Shown here: piece by piece, positions 49,976 to 58,880 of the stretch
Layout of the letters: the number at the start of each line of letters is the position of its first letter
Position numbering within the stretch: position 1 is the stretch's first letter
NCBI RefSeq assembly: GCF_001698125.1
Contig: NZ_CP013854.1
Span: 2,666,001-2,730,000, forward strand
DNA length: 64,000 nucleotides
Reading direction: 5' to 3'
Source: Pseudonocardia sp. HH130630-07
Lineage (GTDB): Bacteria > Actinomycetota > Actinomycetes > Mycobacteriales > Pseudonocardiaceae
Position numbers and translations under genes: made by a program
The notes under the pieces: model-generated
The model's input: the letters and a program-made list of their open reading frames with translations, nothing else
What the model was told of the DNA's origin: nothing
Databases searched by the model: none

Positions 49976-50128
49976 ATGCTGGGGGGCGTGGTCTGGGTCC
50001 AGCTGCTGCTCGCCGCGCTCGTCCTCGCCGGCGGGGTGGCCCTGCTGACGGTCGGGGCACTGGTGTCGGGCGGCGTCGTCGCGCTCGCCGGTGTGGTCTG
50101 GGTGGTGTTCTGCGTGCGCCGGCTGTAG
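49976..50128 (+). CDS. Small hydrophobic protein, 50 aa
   Basis: A short open frame from ATG 49976 encodes two hydrophobic segments (about 5-25 and 30-46) with a basic C-terminus (VRRL). No strong ribosome binding site and no recognised family. It lies between two minus-strand genes and is convergent with the GAF-Fis regulator. It may be a real small membrane protein or chance. Confidence 0.4.
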   Translation: MLGGVVWVQLLLAALVLAGGVALLTVGALVSGGVVALAGVVWVVFCVRRL

Positions 50129-50147
50129 CCCCGCCCGCGGAGACCGC

Positions 50148-51542
50148 TCAGCCGGGCAGGGTGATCCCGTACCGCTGCACCCGCCGGTACGCCGTCGCCC
50201 GGCTGATCCCGAGCGATCCCGCGGCCTGGGTGACGCTCATGCCGTGCTCGCTCAGGCAGCGGACCAGCTCGTCGCGTTCCAGGGCCTCGATCCGGGTGAG
50301 CGACCCGGACCGGGTGGCCAGCAGCTCCGGCGGCAGGTTCCGGACGTCGACGAGGCTGCTGCGCGCCGCGGCGTCGCGGACCGTGCGCCGCAGCTGCTCG
50401 ACGTTGCCCGGCCAGGGGTAGGTGCGCAGGGCCCGGGCGGCCGCGTCGGTGAACGTCACGCCGTCGCGGACGAGATGGTGGGCGAGCGGCACGACGTCCT
50501 GGGCGCGGTGCCGCAACGGCGGGACCTCGACGACGACGTCGAGCATCCGGGCCAGCGGTTCGGGTACGCCGTCGACGGTGCCCGCGGTGAGGCTCAGCGC
50601 CGCGTGCGGCAGCGACCGGACGAGCGCCGCGAGCCGGGTGGCGACCGGTGCCGGCAGCTCGTGCACCCGGCCCGCGATCACCGCGGTGTCCGGTTTCCCC
50701 AGCTCGGGGGACCACAGCGACAGCCACGAGACGGCGTCCGCAGCGGCCGGCGGGCGGGCGTGCAGCACCCGGCTGCGCGGCCGCACCGAGCGCAGCGCGG
50801 TCGCCAGCAGCGCGGCCTTCCCGGTGCCGGGCTCGCCGACGACGCCGACCCGGGCTCCGTCGCGCAGGGCGGCCGTGGCCTCGGCCAGCGCGCACCGCCA
50901 GCTCTCCGACAGGCCGTCGGCCAGCCCCGCCGACGCCTGCGGGGCGATCCGGAACACCTCGCCGCGCGGGGCGGGCCGCGCGCTGGCGCCGCGGCCGTGG
51001 GCCAGCATCAGCGCCTGCGTCTGCCCGGCCGCGGAACGGGCCAGTGCCAGCAGCAGCCGGTCCGAGCGCCGGGACCAGGTGGTGAGGTTGATGCTGCCGA
51101 GCAGGTCGCCGTCGACCGGGTCGAGGACGGGGGCCGCGGCGCAGGTGTAGCCCCACAGCCCGGTGCAGTAGTGCTCGTCCCCGCGCACCAGCGACGGCAC
51201 CCGGTCGGCCAGCGCGAGCCCGAGCCCGGTGGTCCCGGCCTCCCGCTCGCCGAACGCGAAGCCGGGGGCCAAGTAGGTCCGGTCGAGTGCGTGGACGAGC
51301 GCCTGCTCGTCGCACCGCCGGGAGACGACGATGCCGTCGGCGTCGGTCAGCATCAGGCTGATCGGCTCTCCGGGCAGCCCCTCGTGCAGCCCGGCGAGGA
51401 CCTCGCTGCCGCACCGGGCGAACAGCGAGTCGTCGTCGGTCCCGCCGGTGAAGGCGGGACGCACGGCCTCGGTCGGGGCGCCGTAGGTCTCGCTGCGCGC
51501 CCAGGACGCCGAGATGCGTGCGGGGGCCGGTGCCTGCGCCAT
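50148..51542 (-). CDS. GAF / Fis-type transcriptional regulator (AcoR/MimR-like)
   Basis: The 464-residue regulator has a GAF sensor (about 30-190, with GTTGLGLAL and YTCAAAPV), a degenerate AAA domain (Walker A GEPGTGKAAL near 231; no GAFTGA and no clear Walker B) and a C-terminal Fis HTH (SVTQAAGSLGISRATAYRR). The absence of GAFTGA means it does not work with sigma-54, as usual in actinobacteria. It is divergent from the amidohydrolase operon, like MimR at propane monooxygenase loci, and probably activates it. Confidence 0.88.
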   Translation of the reverse strand: MAQAPAPARISASWARSETYGAPTEAVRPAFTGGTDDDSLFARCGSEVLAGLHEGLPGEPISLMLTDADGIVVSRRCDEQALVHALDRTYLAPGFAFGEREAGTTGLGLALADRVPSLVRGDEHYCTGLWGYTCAAAPVLDPVDGDLLGSINLTTWSRRSDRLLLALARSAAGQTQALMLAHGRGASARPAPRGEVFRIAPQASAGLADGLSESWRCALAEATAALRDGARVGVVGEPGTGKAALLATALRSVRPRSRVLHARPPAAADAVSWLSLWSPELGKPDTAVIAGRVHELPAPVATRLAALVRSLPHAALSLTAGTVDGVPEPLARMLDVVVEVPPLRHRAQDVVPLAHHLVRDGVTFTDAAARALRTYPWPGNVEQLRRTVRDAAARSSLVDVRNLPPELLATRSGSLTRIEALERDELVRCLSEHGMSVTQAAGSLGISRATAYRRVQRYGITLPG

Positions 51543-51611
51543 CGCGTACCTCCTCGTACGACCTGCTGCCGGTCACGGTGTCACGATCCGCTCCCCGGCG
51601 GGGCACCGTCT

Positions 51612-51628
51612 CGTCTCAGGTTGAGACG
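51612..51628. promoter_or_regulatory. Perfect 7-3-7 inverted repeat, candidate operator
   Basis: CGTCTCAGGTTGAGACG lies midway in the 174-bp divergent spacer between the GAF-Fis regulator and the amidohydrolase operon, about 90 bp before the latter. Best candidate for the regulator binding site; inferred. Confidence 0.5.
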
Positions 51629-51716
51629 GTGATCACGCCGGACGGGCGGTCGTCGTTCCTACCGTCGGCGTCGTCGCGGGGTGCCCACCACCTCGCCGCG
51701 ACCCGGGAGGACGACG

Positions 51717-52730
51717 ATGTACTCGAAGAACGGTGAGTCCTACTTCATCGTGGACGCCCACGTGGCCCTGTGGGACGCGCGGCCGGAGAACCAGCGCAAC
51801 GTCCACGGCAGGCAGTTCATCGACTGCTTCTACGACTACCACCGCAACCTCGGACCGGAGTCCGAGACCTGGACCTACGAGGAGTTCCTCTACCAGGGCG
51901 GCGAGCGGCTGATGCGCGACCTGTTCGACGAGGGCCACGTCGACCACGCGATCTTCCAGCCCGCCCACCTCGGCGAGTTCTACGCCAACGGGTTCGGCCA
52001 GACCGAGGAGGCCTTCGCACTCGCGCAGGCGCACCCGGACAAGCTCACCTACAACCACCACTGGGACCCGCGGGGCGGCGAGCAGGGCCTGCGGCAGCTG
52101 CGCGAGGACGCGAAGCGCTTCGGCCTCAAGGGCGCGAAGCTCTACACCGCGGAGTGGCGCGGCGAGTCCCGCGGCTGGAAGCTCGACGACTACTGGTCCT
52201 ACAGGTACCTCGAGGCCGCCCAGGAGCTGGGCGTCCGCAACATCCACATCCACAAGGGCCCGACGATCCGCCCGCTGGACCGCGACGCGTTCGACGTCGC
52301 CGACGTGGACAAGGTCGCCACCGACTTCACCGAGATGAACTTCGTGATCGAGCACTGCGGCCTGCCGCGGCTCGAGGACTTCTGCTGGATCGCCACCCAG
52401 GAGCCGAACGTGCACGCCGGCCTGGCCGTCGCGCTCCCGTTCATCCACACCCGGCCCAAGTACTTCGGGCAGATCATCGGCGAGCTGCTGTACTGGCTGG
52501 ACGAGAACCGCATCCAGTTCTCCAGCGACTACGCGATCTGGACGCCGCGCTGGCTGATCGAGCGCTTCGTCGACTTCCAGATCCCCGAGGAGCTCGGTGA
52601 GTACGCGCCGCTGACCACCGGGCAGAAGAAGAAGATCCTCGGGCTGAACGCGGCCGCGATGTACGACATCGAGGTCCCGGCCGAGCTGCAGCTCCCGATC
52701 GACGAGCCGCAGGCCGTGGCGGTGGCCTGA
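51717..52730 (+). CDS. Amidohydrolase-2 family protein (propane-cluster type)
   Basis: The 337-residue TIM-barrel metal-dependent hydrolase or decarboxylase of the Amidohydro_2 family lacks the N-terminal HxH: it reads FIVDAHVALWDAR with D-A-H-V-A. Metal ligands may include His in NYHH-like TYNHHWD, HIHKGPT, EHCGLP and the Asp in SSDYA. The ATG at 51717 has GGGAGG upstream. Relatives are encoded directly after mimABCD/prmABCD in propane-using actinobacteria. The role there is not settled. It overlaps the next gene by 1 bp. Confidence 0.88.
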   Translation: MYSKNGESYFIVDAHVALWDARPENQRNVHGRQFIDCFYDYHRNLGPESETWTYEEFLYQGGERLMRDLFDEGHVDHAIFQPAHLGEFYANGFGQTEEAFALAQAHPDKLTYNHHWDPRGGEQGLRQLREDAKRFGLKGAKLYTAEWRGESRGWKLDDYWSYRYLEAAQELGVRNIHIHKGPTIRPLDRDAFDVADVDKVATDFTEMNFVIEHCGLPRLEDFCWIATQEPNVHAGLAVALPFIHTRPKYFGQIIGELLYWLDENRIQFSSDYAIWTPRWLIERFVDFQIPEELGEYAPLTTGQKKKILGLNAAAMYDIEVPAELQLPIDEPQAVAVA

Positions 52731-53458
52731 TGAGCGCACCCGCCCCCACCCGGCCCGGGACCCGCCGCGACGCGGCCTGGGACGCGCTCGGCGCCGTCGT
52801 CGACCCGGAGCTGGACGAGCCGATCACCGACCTGGAGTTCGTCCGGTCGCTGGAGGTCGACGGCGACCGGGTCGTGGTGCACCTGCGGCTGCCGACCGCG
52901 TTCTGTGCGCCGAACTTCGCCTACCTGATGTGCTCGGACGCCAAGGACGTGCTCACGGATCTGGACTGGACCGGTGCGGTGACCGTCGAGCTCGACGACC
53001 ACCACGACTCCGACCTGATCAACGCCGGGCTCGCCGCCGACGCCGGGTACCGCGGCACGTTCCGGCACGAGGCGGACTCCGACCTCGACGAGCTGCGGGC
53101 CACGTTCCGGCGCAAGGCGCACGCCGCCGCGATGGAACGGTCGCTGACCGGGCTGCTGCGCGCGGACCCGGACCGTACGCCCGAGTCGCTGTCCGGCGTG
53201 CGGATCGGCGACCTGCCGGACGGCCCCGTCACCGAGGCGTTGCTGCGGCGGCGGGCCGTCCTCGGGCTGGGGACGGACCCGGCGCTGCCGGTGCTCGTCG
53301 GGCACGACGGCGCCGTGTACCCCGCCGAGCAGGTACCGCTGAGGCTGCGGATGGCCCGCTCGCAGCGCATCTCGATCGAGGGCAACGCGCACTTCTGCCG
53401 GGGCCTGCTGCGCACTCGCTACCCGGAGTCCACCGCACCGAAGGAGAACGAGACGTGA
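52730..53458 (+). CDS. DUF59 (MIP18-like) protein of propane-cluster type
   Basis: The 242-residue protein has an N-terminal DUF59 domain (about 14-95: VVDPELDEPITDLEFV and FCAPNFAYLMCSD with two Cys) and a C-terminal extension of about 140 residues with Cys in HFCRGLL. DUF59 proteins take part in Fe-S cluster assembly; here it may assist a metal enzyme. It is coupled to the amidohydrolase (TGATG) and to the alcohol dehydrogenase (GTGA), so all three form one operon. Confidence 0.85.
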   Translation: MSAPAPTRPGTRRDAAWDALGAVVDPELDEPITDLEFVRSLEVDGDRVVVHLRLPTAFCAPNFAYLMCSDAKDVLTDLDWTGAVTVELDDHHDSDLINAGLAADAGYRGTFRHEADSDLDELRATFRRKAHAAAMERSLTGLLRADPDRTPESLSGVRIGDLPDGPVTEALLRRRAVLGLGTDPALPVLVGHDGAVYPAEQVPLRLRMARSQRISIEGNAHFCRGLLRTRYPESTAPKENET

Positions 53459-54480
53459 AGGCGGTCCAGGTCGTCGGGTACCACCGGCCGCTGGAGATGA
53501 CGGAGGTCCCGGCACCGGAGGTCGCCGGGCCGCACGACGTGATCGTCAGGATCGGCGGCGCCGGGGTCTGCCGCACCGACCTGCACGTCCTCGAGGGGCA
53601 GTGGGCGGAGAAGTCGCAGGTCACGCTGCCGTACACGATCGGCCACGAGAACGCGGGCTGGGTGTCGGCGGTCGGCCCGGCGGTGACGAACGTGGCCGAG
53701 GGCGACCCGGTGATCGTGCACCCGCTCGCCACCTGCGGGCTGTGCCGGGCCTGCCGCTCCGGCGACGACGTGCACTGCACGGCCTCGGACTTCCCGGGCA
53801 TCGACACCCACGGCGGGTACGCCGAGTACCTGCGGACCTCGGCCCGCTCGGTGGTGAAGCTGGACCCGTCGCTGCAGCCGGCCGACGTCGCCGCGCTGGC
53901 CGACGCCGGGCTCACGGCCTACCACGCGGCGGCCAAGGCGTCGCGGCGGCTCGGCCCGCGCGACACCTGCGTCGTGATCGGGGCGGGCGGGCTCGGGCAC
54001 ATCGGGATCCAGGTGCTCACCGCGCTCACCCCGGCCCGGCTGGTCGTGCTCGACCGCAACCCGGACGCGGTGAAGCTCGCCCTCTCGCTCGGGGCGGACG
54101 ACGGGATCGTCGCCGACGGCTCGCACGTCGACGAGGTACTGGCGCTGACCGGCGGCGCCGGAGCCGAGTCGGTGATCGACTTCGTGGGTGAGGGCGGCTC
54201 GACCGCCGAGGGACTGCGGATGACCAGGCGGGCCGGGGACTACCACGTCGTCGGGTACGGCGAGAACGTCGACGTCCCGACGATCGACCTGGTCTCGGCC
54301 GAGGTGAACGTGATCGGGAACCTGGTCGGGTCCTACAACGACCTGCAGGACCTGATGGCGCTGGCCGCCCGTGGCCGCGTCGCGCTGCACACCACGCGCT
54401 ACGCCCTCGACGACTTCCAGTCGGCGATCGACGACCTCGACGCGGGACGGGTGCGGGGCCGGGCGATCCTCGTGCCGTGA
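53455..54480 (+). CDS. Zinc-dependent NAD(P) alcohol dehydrogenase
   Basis: The 341-residue MDR alcohol dehydrogenase has catalytic zinc ligands Cys (GVCRTDLHV near 38) and His-Glu (GHENAG), and four structural zinc Cys in CGLCRACRSGDDVHC (about 93-107). The nucleotide fold is VIGAGGLGHIG. It probably oxidises 1- or 2-propanol or similar alcohols, by analogy to adh genes after propane monooxygenases. The GTG overlaps the DUF59 stop by 4 bp. A strong bidirectional terminator follows. Confidence 0.94.
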   Translation: MKAVQVVGYHRPLEMTEVPAPEVAGPHDVIVRIGGAGVCRTDLHVLEGQWAEKSQVTLPYTIGHENAGWVSAVGPAVTNVAEGDPVIVHPLATCGLCRACRSGDDVHCTASDFPGIDTHGGYAEYLRTSARSVVKLDPSLQPADVAALADAGLTAYHAAAKASRRLGPRDTCVVIGAGGLGHIGIQVLTALTPARLVVLDRNPDAVKLALSLGADDGIVADGSHVDEVLALTGGAGAESVIDFVGEGGSTAEGLRMTRRAGDYHVVGYGENVDVPTIDLVSAEVNVIGNLVGSYNDLQDLMALAARGRVALHTTRYALDDFQSAIDDLDAGRVRGRAILVP

Positions 54481-54505
54481 GCCCGAACCGGGTGATCGTC
54501 TTCGT

Positions 54506-54543
54506 GGCTGCGTCCGGTGCCGTTCGTGGCACCGGACGCAGCC
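54506..54543. terminator. Bidirectional terminator between alcohol dehydrogenase and marR
   Basis: A perfect 16-bp stem (54506-54521 with 54528-54543) and 6-nt loop lies 25 bases after the alcohol dehydrogenase stop codon and 11 bases after the convergent MarR stop. Confidence 0.85.
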
Positions 54544-54553
54544 CGGGATCCGA

Positions 54554-55054
54554 TCACCGGGCGCCGCCGGGGCCACCACGGTCAACAGGGTCGCCGGGGT
54601 CGACAGGGTCGTCGAGACGGTCCAGCACGGCGGCCGAGATCCGGGCGAGCGCCTCGACGTCGCCGGCAGGCAGCGCGTCGAACACCAGCTCGCGCACCGT
54701 CTCGACGTGCCCGGGGGCCGCCCGCTCGATCGCGGCCCGGCCCTCGGCCGTGAGCACCACGACGTGGCCGCGGCCGTCGTCGCCGCACTCCTCGCGGGTG
54801 AGGAGGCCCCGCGTGCGCATCCGGGCGAGATGGTGGGACAGCCTGCTCTTCTCCCAGTCCAGCGCCGCCGCCAGCTCCAGGACACGGACCCGGCCGTCCG
54901 GACGGTCGGTGAGCGCGACGAGCACGTCGAAGTCCGAGATGGACAGGCCCGACTCGGCCTGCAGCCGCCGGTGCAGCTCGGCGTGCAGCCGGGACCGCAT
55001 GCGCAGGAAGCTGCGCCATGCGGCCTGCTCGTGGTCGTCCAGCCAGCGGGTCAC
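54554..55054 (-). CDS. MarR-family transcriptional regulator
   Basis: The 166-residue winged-helix regulator has the MarR layout: SISDFDVLVALTDRP, recognition helix LDWEKSRLSHHLARM (about 68-82), wing LLTREECGDDGRGHVV, and terminal dimerisation helix. It is divergent from a luciferase-like oxidoreductase with an imperfect inverted repeat in the 83-bp spacer, so it probably represses that gene. The start is GTG 55054. Confidence 0.92.
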   Translation of the reverse strand: MTRWLDDHEQAAWRSFLRMRSRLHAELHRRLQAESGLSISDFDVLVALTDRPDGRVRVLELAAALDWEKSRLSHHLARMRTRGLLTREECGDDGRGHVVVLTAEGRAAIERAAPGHVETVRELVFDALPAGDVEALARISAAVLDRLDDPVDPGDPVDRGGPGGAR

Positions 55055-55076
55055 GGCACCCAGCCTACCGGAATAG

Positions 55077-55126
55077 TTGACGCATCATCTATGTTGGCGC
55101 AGGATGTAGATGACGGATCAACCAAT
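55077..55126 (+). promoter_or_regulatory. Promoter and probable MarR operator for the flavin oxidoreductase
   Basis: -35 TTGACG (55077-55082), 17-bp spacer and -10 CAGGAT (55100-55105). An imperfect inverted repeat (arms near 55076-55092 and 55106-55122, 13 of 17 matched) spans the promoter, a fitting target for the divergent MarR protein. The ribosome binding site GGAGG is at 55128-55132. Confidence 0.6.
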
Positions 55127-55137
55127 CGGAGGCAGCC

Positions 55138-56226
55138 GTGCAGTTCGGAGTCTTCTCGGTCAGTGACATCACGCCGGACCCGACGACCGGCCGCACGCCG
55201 ACCGAGGCCCGCCGCATCACCGACGTCCTGACCATCGCCCGGCACGCGGAGGCGGTCGGACTCGACGTCTTCGCGCTCGGCGAGCACCACAACCCGCCGT
55301 TCTTCTCCTCGTCGCCGACGACCACGCTGGGCTACCTCGCGGGCGTCACCGACACCCTGCAGCTGTCCACCGCCACCACGCTGATCACCACGAACGACCC
55401 GGTGAAGATCGCCGAGGACTTCGCGATGCTGCAGCACCTGGCCGGTGGCCGGGTGGACCTCATGCTGGGCCGGGGCAACACCGGCCCGGTCTACCCGTGG
55501 TTCGGCCAGGACATCCGCCACGGCCTGAACCTCGCGGTGGAGAACTACGCGCTGCTGCGCAGGTTGTGGGACGAGGACGTCGTCGACTGGGAGGGGCGCT
55601 TCCGGGCCCCGCTGCAGGGCTTCACCTCGACCCCGCGCCCGCTCGACGGCGTCGCGCCGTTCGTCTGGCACGGGTCGATCCGCAGCCCGGAGATCGCGGA
55701 GCAGGCCGCCTACTACGGCGACGGCTTCTTCCACAACCACATCTTCTGGCCGGCGTCGCACACCCGGCGGATGGTCGAGCTCTACCGCAGGCGCTGGGAG
55801 CACCACGGCCACGGGCCGGGGGAGCGGGCGATCGTCGGCCTCGGCGGCCAGGTGTTCGTGCGGCACAACTCGCAGGACGCGGTGCGGGAGTTCCGGCCCT
55901 ACTTCGACAACGCCCCGGCCTACGGGCACAGCCCGTCGCTGGAGGACTTCAGCCGGGCGACGCCGCTGACCGTCGGCAGCCCGCAGCAGGTCATCGAGCG
56001 GACCCTGGGCTTCCGCGAGTACGTGGGCGACTACCAGCGCCAGCTGTTCCTCGTCGACCACGCCGGGCTGCCGCTGAAGACCGTGCTGGAGCAGCTGGAC
56101 CTGCTCGGCGAGGAGATCGTGCCGGTGCTGCGCAAGGAGTTCGCCGCACTGCGCCCGGCCGGGGTGCCGGACGCACCGACCCACACGGCCCGGGTCGCGG
56201 CACGCGCCGCGGTGCCAGCCGCCTGA
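55138..56226 (+). CDS. LLM-class (luciferase-like) flavin-dependent oxidoreductase
   Basis: The 362-residue bacterial luciferase-like monooxygenase has the N-terminal start MQFGVFSVSDI, the ALGEHHNPPFFSSSP segment and the GRVDLMLGRGN strand typical of LLM proteins. It uses reduced FMN to oxidise an unknown substrate. The GTG at 55138 has GGAGG 5 bases before. Likely regulated by the divergent MarR. A VOC-family gene follows after 158 bp and may belong to the same unit. Confidence 0.92.
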   Translation: MQFGVFSVSDITPDPTTGRTPTEARRITDVLTIARHAEAVGLDVFALGEHHNPPFFSSSPTTTLGYLAGVTDTLQLSTATTLITTNDPVKIAEDFAMLQHLAGGRVDLMLGRGNTGPVYPWFGQDIRHGLNLAVENYALLRRLWDEDVVDWEGRFRAPLQGFTSTPRPLDGVAPFVWHGSIRSPEIAEQAAYYGDGFFHNHIFWPASHTRRMVELYRRRWEHHGHGPGERAIVGLGGQVFVRHNSQDAVREFRPYFDNAPAYGHSPSLEDFSRATPLTVGSPQQVIERTLGFREYVGDYQRQLFLVDHAGLPLKTVLEQLDLLGEEIVPVLRKEFAALRPAGVPDAPTHTARVAARAAVPAA

Positions 56227-56384
56227 TACACCGCAGGCCCGTGCCGGGCGGTGCCGGAGAGCCGGTGCCGGAGAGCCGGTGCCGGTCAGCCCGGCGCCGT
56301 CCGTCCGGCCCGCCCGGTCACCACCCCTACCTCCGCCGCCGGCGGCCGCACCGCGGCCCACGCCCTGTCGAAAGGACCCGCCCG

Positions 56385-56891
56385 ATGACCGACACCCCCG
56401 CGACCGACACCACCGCACTCGACGCCGCCCGCGACCGCATCCGGGACCGCCATCTCGTCCCGGCCGGGCAGCGTCCGGCGTCCACCGCCCGCGGCCTGCA
56501 CCACACCGCGCTCCTGGCGAGCGACGTGGAGCGGACCGTGCGCTTCTACCAGGACGTACTCGGGTTCCCGCTCACCGAGCTGATCGAGAACCGGGACTAC
56601 CCCGGCTCGTCGCACTTCTTCTTCGACATCGGCAACGGGAACCTGCTCGCGTTCTTCGACTTCCCCGGCCTCGACGTCGGTCCGTACGCCGAGGTGCTGG
56701 GCGGGCTGCACCACATCGCGATCAGCGTGGAGCAGGGGACCTGGGACACGATCGTCGCCCGGCTGGCCGCGGCCGGCGTGGAGCACGAGGTGCACTCCGG
56801 GGTGTCGGTCTACTTCCGCGATCCCGACGGCGCGCGGGTCGAGCTCATCGCCGACCCGCTGGGCGAGATGTACGGCCAGCACGTGCTCTAA
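56385..56891 (+). CDS. VOC-family protein (glyoxalase/dioxygenase-like)
   Basis: The 168-residue protein has one VOC module: GLHHTALLASDVERTVRFYQ (His near 40), SSHFFFDIGNGN, HHIAISVE and a final Glu in GARVELIADP near 155, giving a complete metal-ligand set. The ligand is unknown. The ATG at 56385 has AAAGGA upstream. It follows the LLM gene on the same strand and overlaps the convergent gene by 4 bp. Confidence 0.88.
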   Translation: MTDTPATDTTALDAARDRIRDRHLVPAGQRPASTARGLHHTALLASDVERTVRFYQDVLGFPLTELIENRDYPGSSHFFFDIGNGNLLAFFDFPGLDVGPYAEVLGGLHHIAISVEQGTWDTIVARLAAAGVEHEVHSGVSVYFRDPDGARVELIADPLGEMYGQHVL

Positions 56892-57472
56892 CGGCGCACG
56901 CTGACGTGGATGTGGTCGTAGTGCCCGCCGGTGGCGTCGTCCGGGTCGTAGACGCCGCCACCGTCGTAGGGCCGGCCCCAGTTCGCCCGGCCCTCCCCGG
57001 AGTCGCCGGTGCCGCGGTACCAGATCCGGCCCTGCCAGATCACGTAGCGCACCCGCAGCTCGGAGGCGTTCTCCCGGAGCCAGTCCGCGACGGCCCAGCC
57101 GTCGTCGAGATCCTGCCCGGCGGGGAACTCGCCGTACCCGGCGGGGAAGAAGTCGCAGGCCCGGCCGGCCGGATGGTCGCTGGTGGGGTTCCAGGCGTGC
57201 TCGGACCAGCAGGTGGCCGAGCGCACCGGGCCGTCCCCGCCGGGCTCGCCGAACCGGTCGACGACGGCGTCGTGCACGCGCAGGGCGCTCGGGGTGAGGC
57301 AGCCGGTGGTCGTCGGGTCGTCGGCGACGCACTGCTCCGGCGGGGGCGGGTCGAGCATCTCCCACACGTCGTCGGTGGTGAGGCCGCGTCCGGCCGCGAA
57401 CCACACCAGGGCCCCGCCGAGCAGCGCGAGCACGAGGAACACACCCAGCACGGGGACGGCGCGGGTCTTCAC
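56888..57472 (-). CDS. Secreted or membrane-anchored M15-like (ARB_07466-type) protein
   Basis: From GTG 57472 the product has 194 residues, with an N-terminal transmembrane or signal segment (about 5-25, VPVLGVFLVLALLGGAL), and a C-terminal domain with TSDHPAGRACDFFP and GHYDHIHVSV near the end. The spaced His/Asp set resembles peptidase M15/LAS-type metallopeptidases. Four Cys may form disulfides. A peptidoglycan peptidase role is possible. The start is uncertain; an upstream GTG at 57523 is also open. Confidence 0.78.
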   Translation of the reverse strand: MKTRAVPVLGVFLVLALLGGALVWFAAGRGLTTDDVWEMLDPPPPEQCVADDPTTTGCLTPSALRVHDAVVDRFGEPGGDGPVRSATCWSEHAWNPTSDHPAGRACDFFPAGYGEFPAGQDLDDGWAVADWLRENASELRVRYVIWQGRIWYRGTGDSGEGRANWGRPYDGGGVYDPDDATGGHYDHIHVSVRR

Positions 57473-57599
57473 GGGTGATTCGTCTCTTCCGTCGGGGTCG
57501 ATCCCCAGCGTACGGCGGCGCACCGCACCCGCGCCGCCGTCCGCCCCGTGCCCCGTGTGGCCCCGCGGTCGCCGGGCCGACCGGCCGGGGACAGCCGGG

Positions 57600-58748
57600 T
57601 CAGCCGCCGGAGAACGGTCCGCCGCCGAACAGCGGCGCGATGCCGGGCAGCTCGCGCAGCTGCAGGTAGACGACCACGCCGTAGACCACGGCGGCCAGGA
57701 AGACCAGGCAGGACAGCGACACCAGCAGGTAGGTGACGACCCGCAGGGCGGTCAGCGCCGCCGAGTCCTTCGCGACGCGCACCGTGGAGGAGCCCCGCAC
57801 CCGCGCCGGGCCGGACGACGGGCCCTCCGGCCGTGCCGGGTCCGCAGCGGCGGCGCCGGATCCGGGCGTGGAGCCGAAGCGCTCGGCCGCCGCCTCCGCG
57901 ACGGTCGCCGGACGGCGGCCGGGGTCAGTGGGCACCCGCTGCGGCGGCACGGTGACGGTGGGGCCGGTCGGCTCCTCGGACCGATCGACCACGGCCGCAC
58001 CGGCGACTCCGGCCGCACCGGCAGCTCCGGCACGGTGCCCGGCTGCTCCGGTGGGGCCGGCGCCCTGTCCGGTCTCCCCGGCGAACCCCTCGCCGTATCC
58101 GGTCGCGCCGACGGGCCGGTCGCCGTATCCGACTGCGCCGCCGGGCCGGTCGTCGTACCCGGCGGTTCCGACGGGCCGGTCGTCGTATCCGGAGGGTCCG
58201 GTGGGCCCGTTGCCGTACCCCTGTGCTCCGGTGACCCGGTCGCCGTGTCCGGCGGCCGCGGTTCCGGGGGCCGGGGTGCCGCCGTACGGGCCACCGGTCC
58301 CGTCCGGGGCCTGGCCGACGTAGGGCGGGCCGCCGTCGATCGCGGTGCCGCCGCGGGAGACGGGATCGCCGTACTCCCCGTACGCCCGGCGCGGTTCCGC
58401 CGGGGTGGTGGTGCCGGGGGGATCCGCGTACCCGTTCGCGTCGTGGCCGTGGGACGTCACGGGGGAGGCGTACTCGCCGGCGTCGTGATCGGGCGCCGAG
58501 CCGTCGACGACCGGCAGCGGGCCGCTGTCGCCGAACAGGTCCGGGTAGCCACCCGGATCGGTGCGCTCCGCGCGCTCCAGCGGCCGGGACGACCGCAGGT
58601 CGGGATAGCCGCCCTGCTGCCCGGTGTCCGGGGCGGGCTCCGGGGCGTCCTCGCCGAGCCCGTGCCGCGGCCGCGGCGACGGTCGCGGCACGCCGGGGTC
58701 GTCGCCGCGGGGTGCGGGTGTGGGCCGGGGCTGCTGCGGGCCGGTCAT
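57600..58748 (-). CDS. Low-complexity Gly/Tyr/Pro-rich protein with one C-terminal membrane segment
   Basis: The 382-residue product has a long disordered N-terminal part with repeats of the type GYDDRPVG / GYGDRPVG (about 175-225), many Pro and Asp, and one hydrophobic helix near residues 335-360 followed by a short tail with GPFSGG. The ATG at 58748 is the chosen start. Unknown function; this design is typical of actinobacterial cell-division or envelope-linked membrane proteins. Base composition is normal, so it is probably a native gene. Confidence 0.7.
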   Translation of the reverse strand: MTGPQQPRPTPAPRGDDPGVPRPSPRPRHGLGEDAPEPAPDTGQQGGYPDLRSSRPLERAERTDPGGYPDLFGDSGPLPVVDGSAPDHDAGEYASPVTSHGHDANGYADPPGTTTPAEPRRAYGEYGDPVSRGGTAIDGGPPYVGQAPDGTGGPYGGTPAPGTAAAGHGDRVTGAQGYGNGPTGPSGYDDRPVGTAGYDDRPGGAVGYGDRPVGATGYGEGFAGETGQGAGPTGAAGHRAGAAGAAGVAGAAVVDRSEEPTGPTVTVPPQRVPTDPGRRPATVAEAAAERFGSTPGSGAAAADPARPEGPSSGPARVRGSSTVRVAKDSAALTALRVVTYLLVSLSCLVFLAAVVYGVVVYLQLRELPGIAPLFGGGPFSGG

Positions 58749-58880
58749 GGCGGACCTCCGGGCTCGACGTACGGCGTTCGGCGGGAGGTGGCTCCCACGT
58801 GCTGTCGCCACCCTTACCGCCGTACGTACCCACTGCGTTAGACCTGACGACCCGACGTCACCTGGTCCGGTGAGGTGAAA

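Noticed and set aside
51612-51716. Sigma-54 (-24/-12) promoter before the amidohydrolase
   Set aside because: The regulator lacks GAFTGA and actinobacteria generally lack sigma-54; no GG-N10-GC element was seen.
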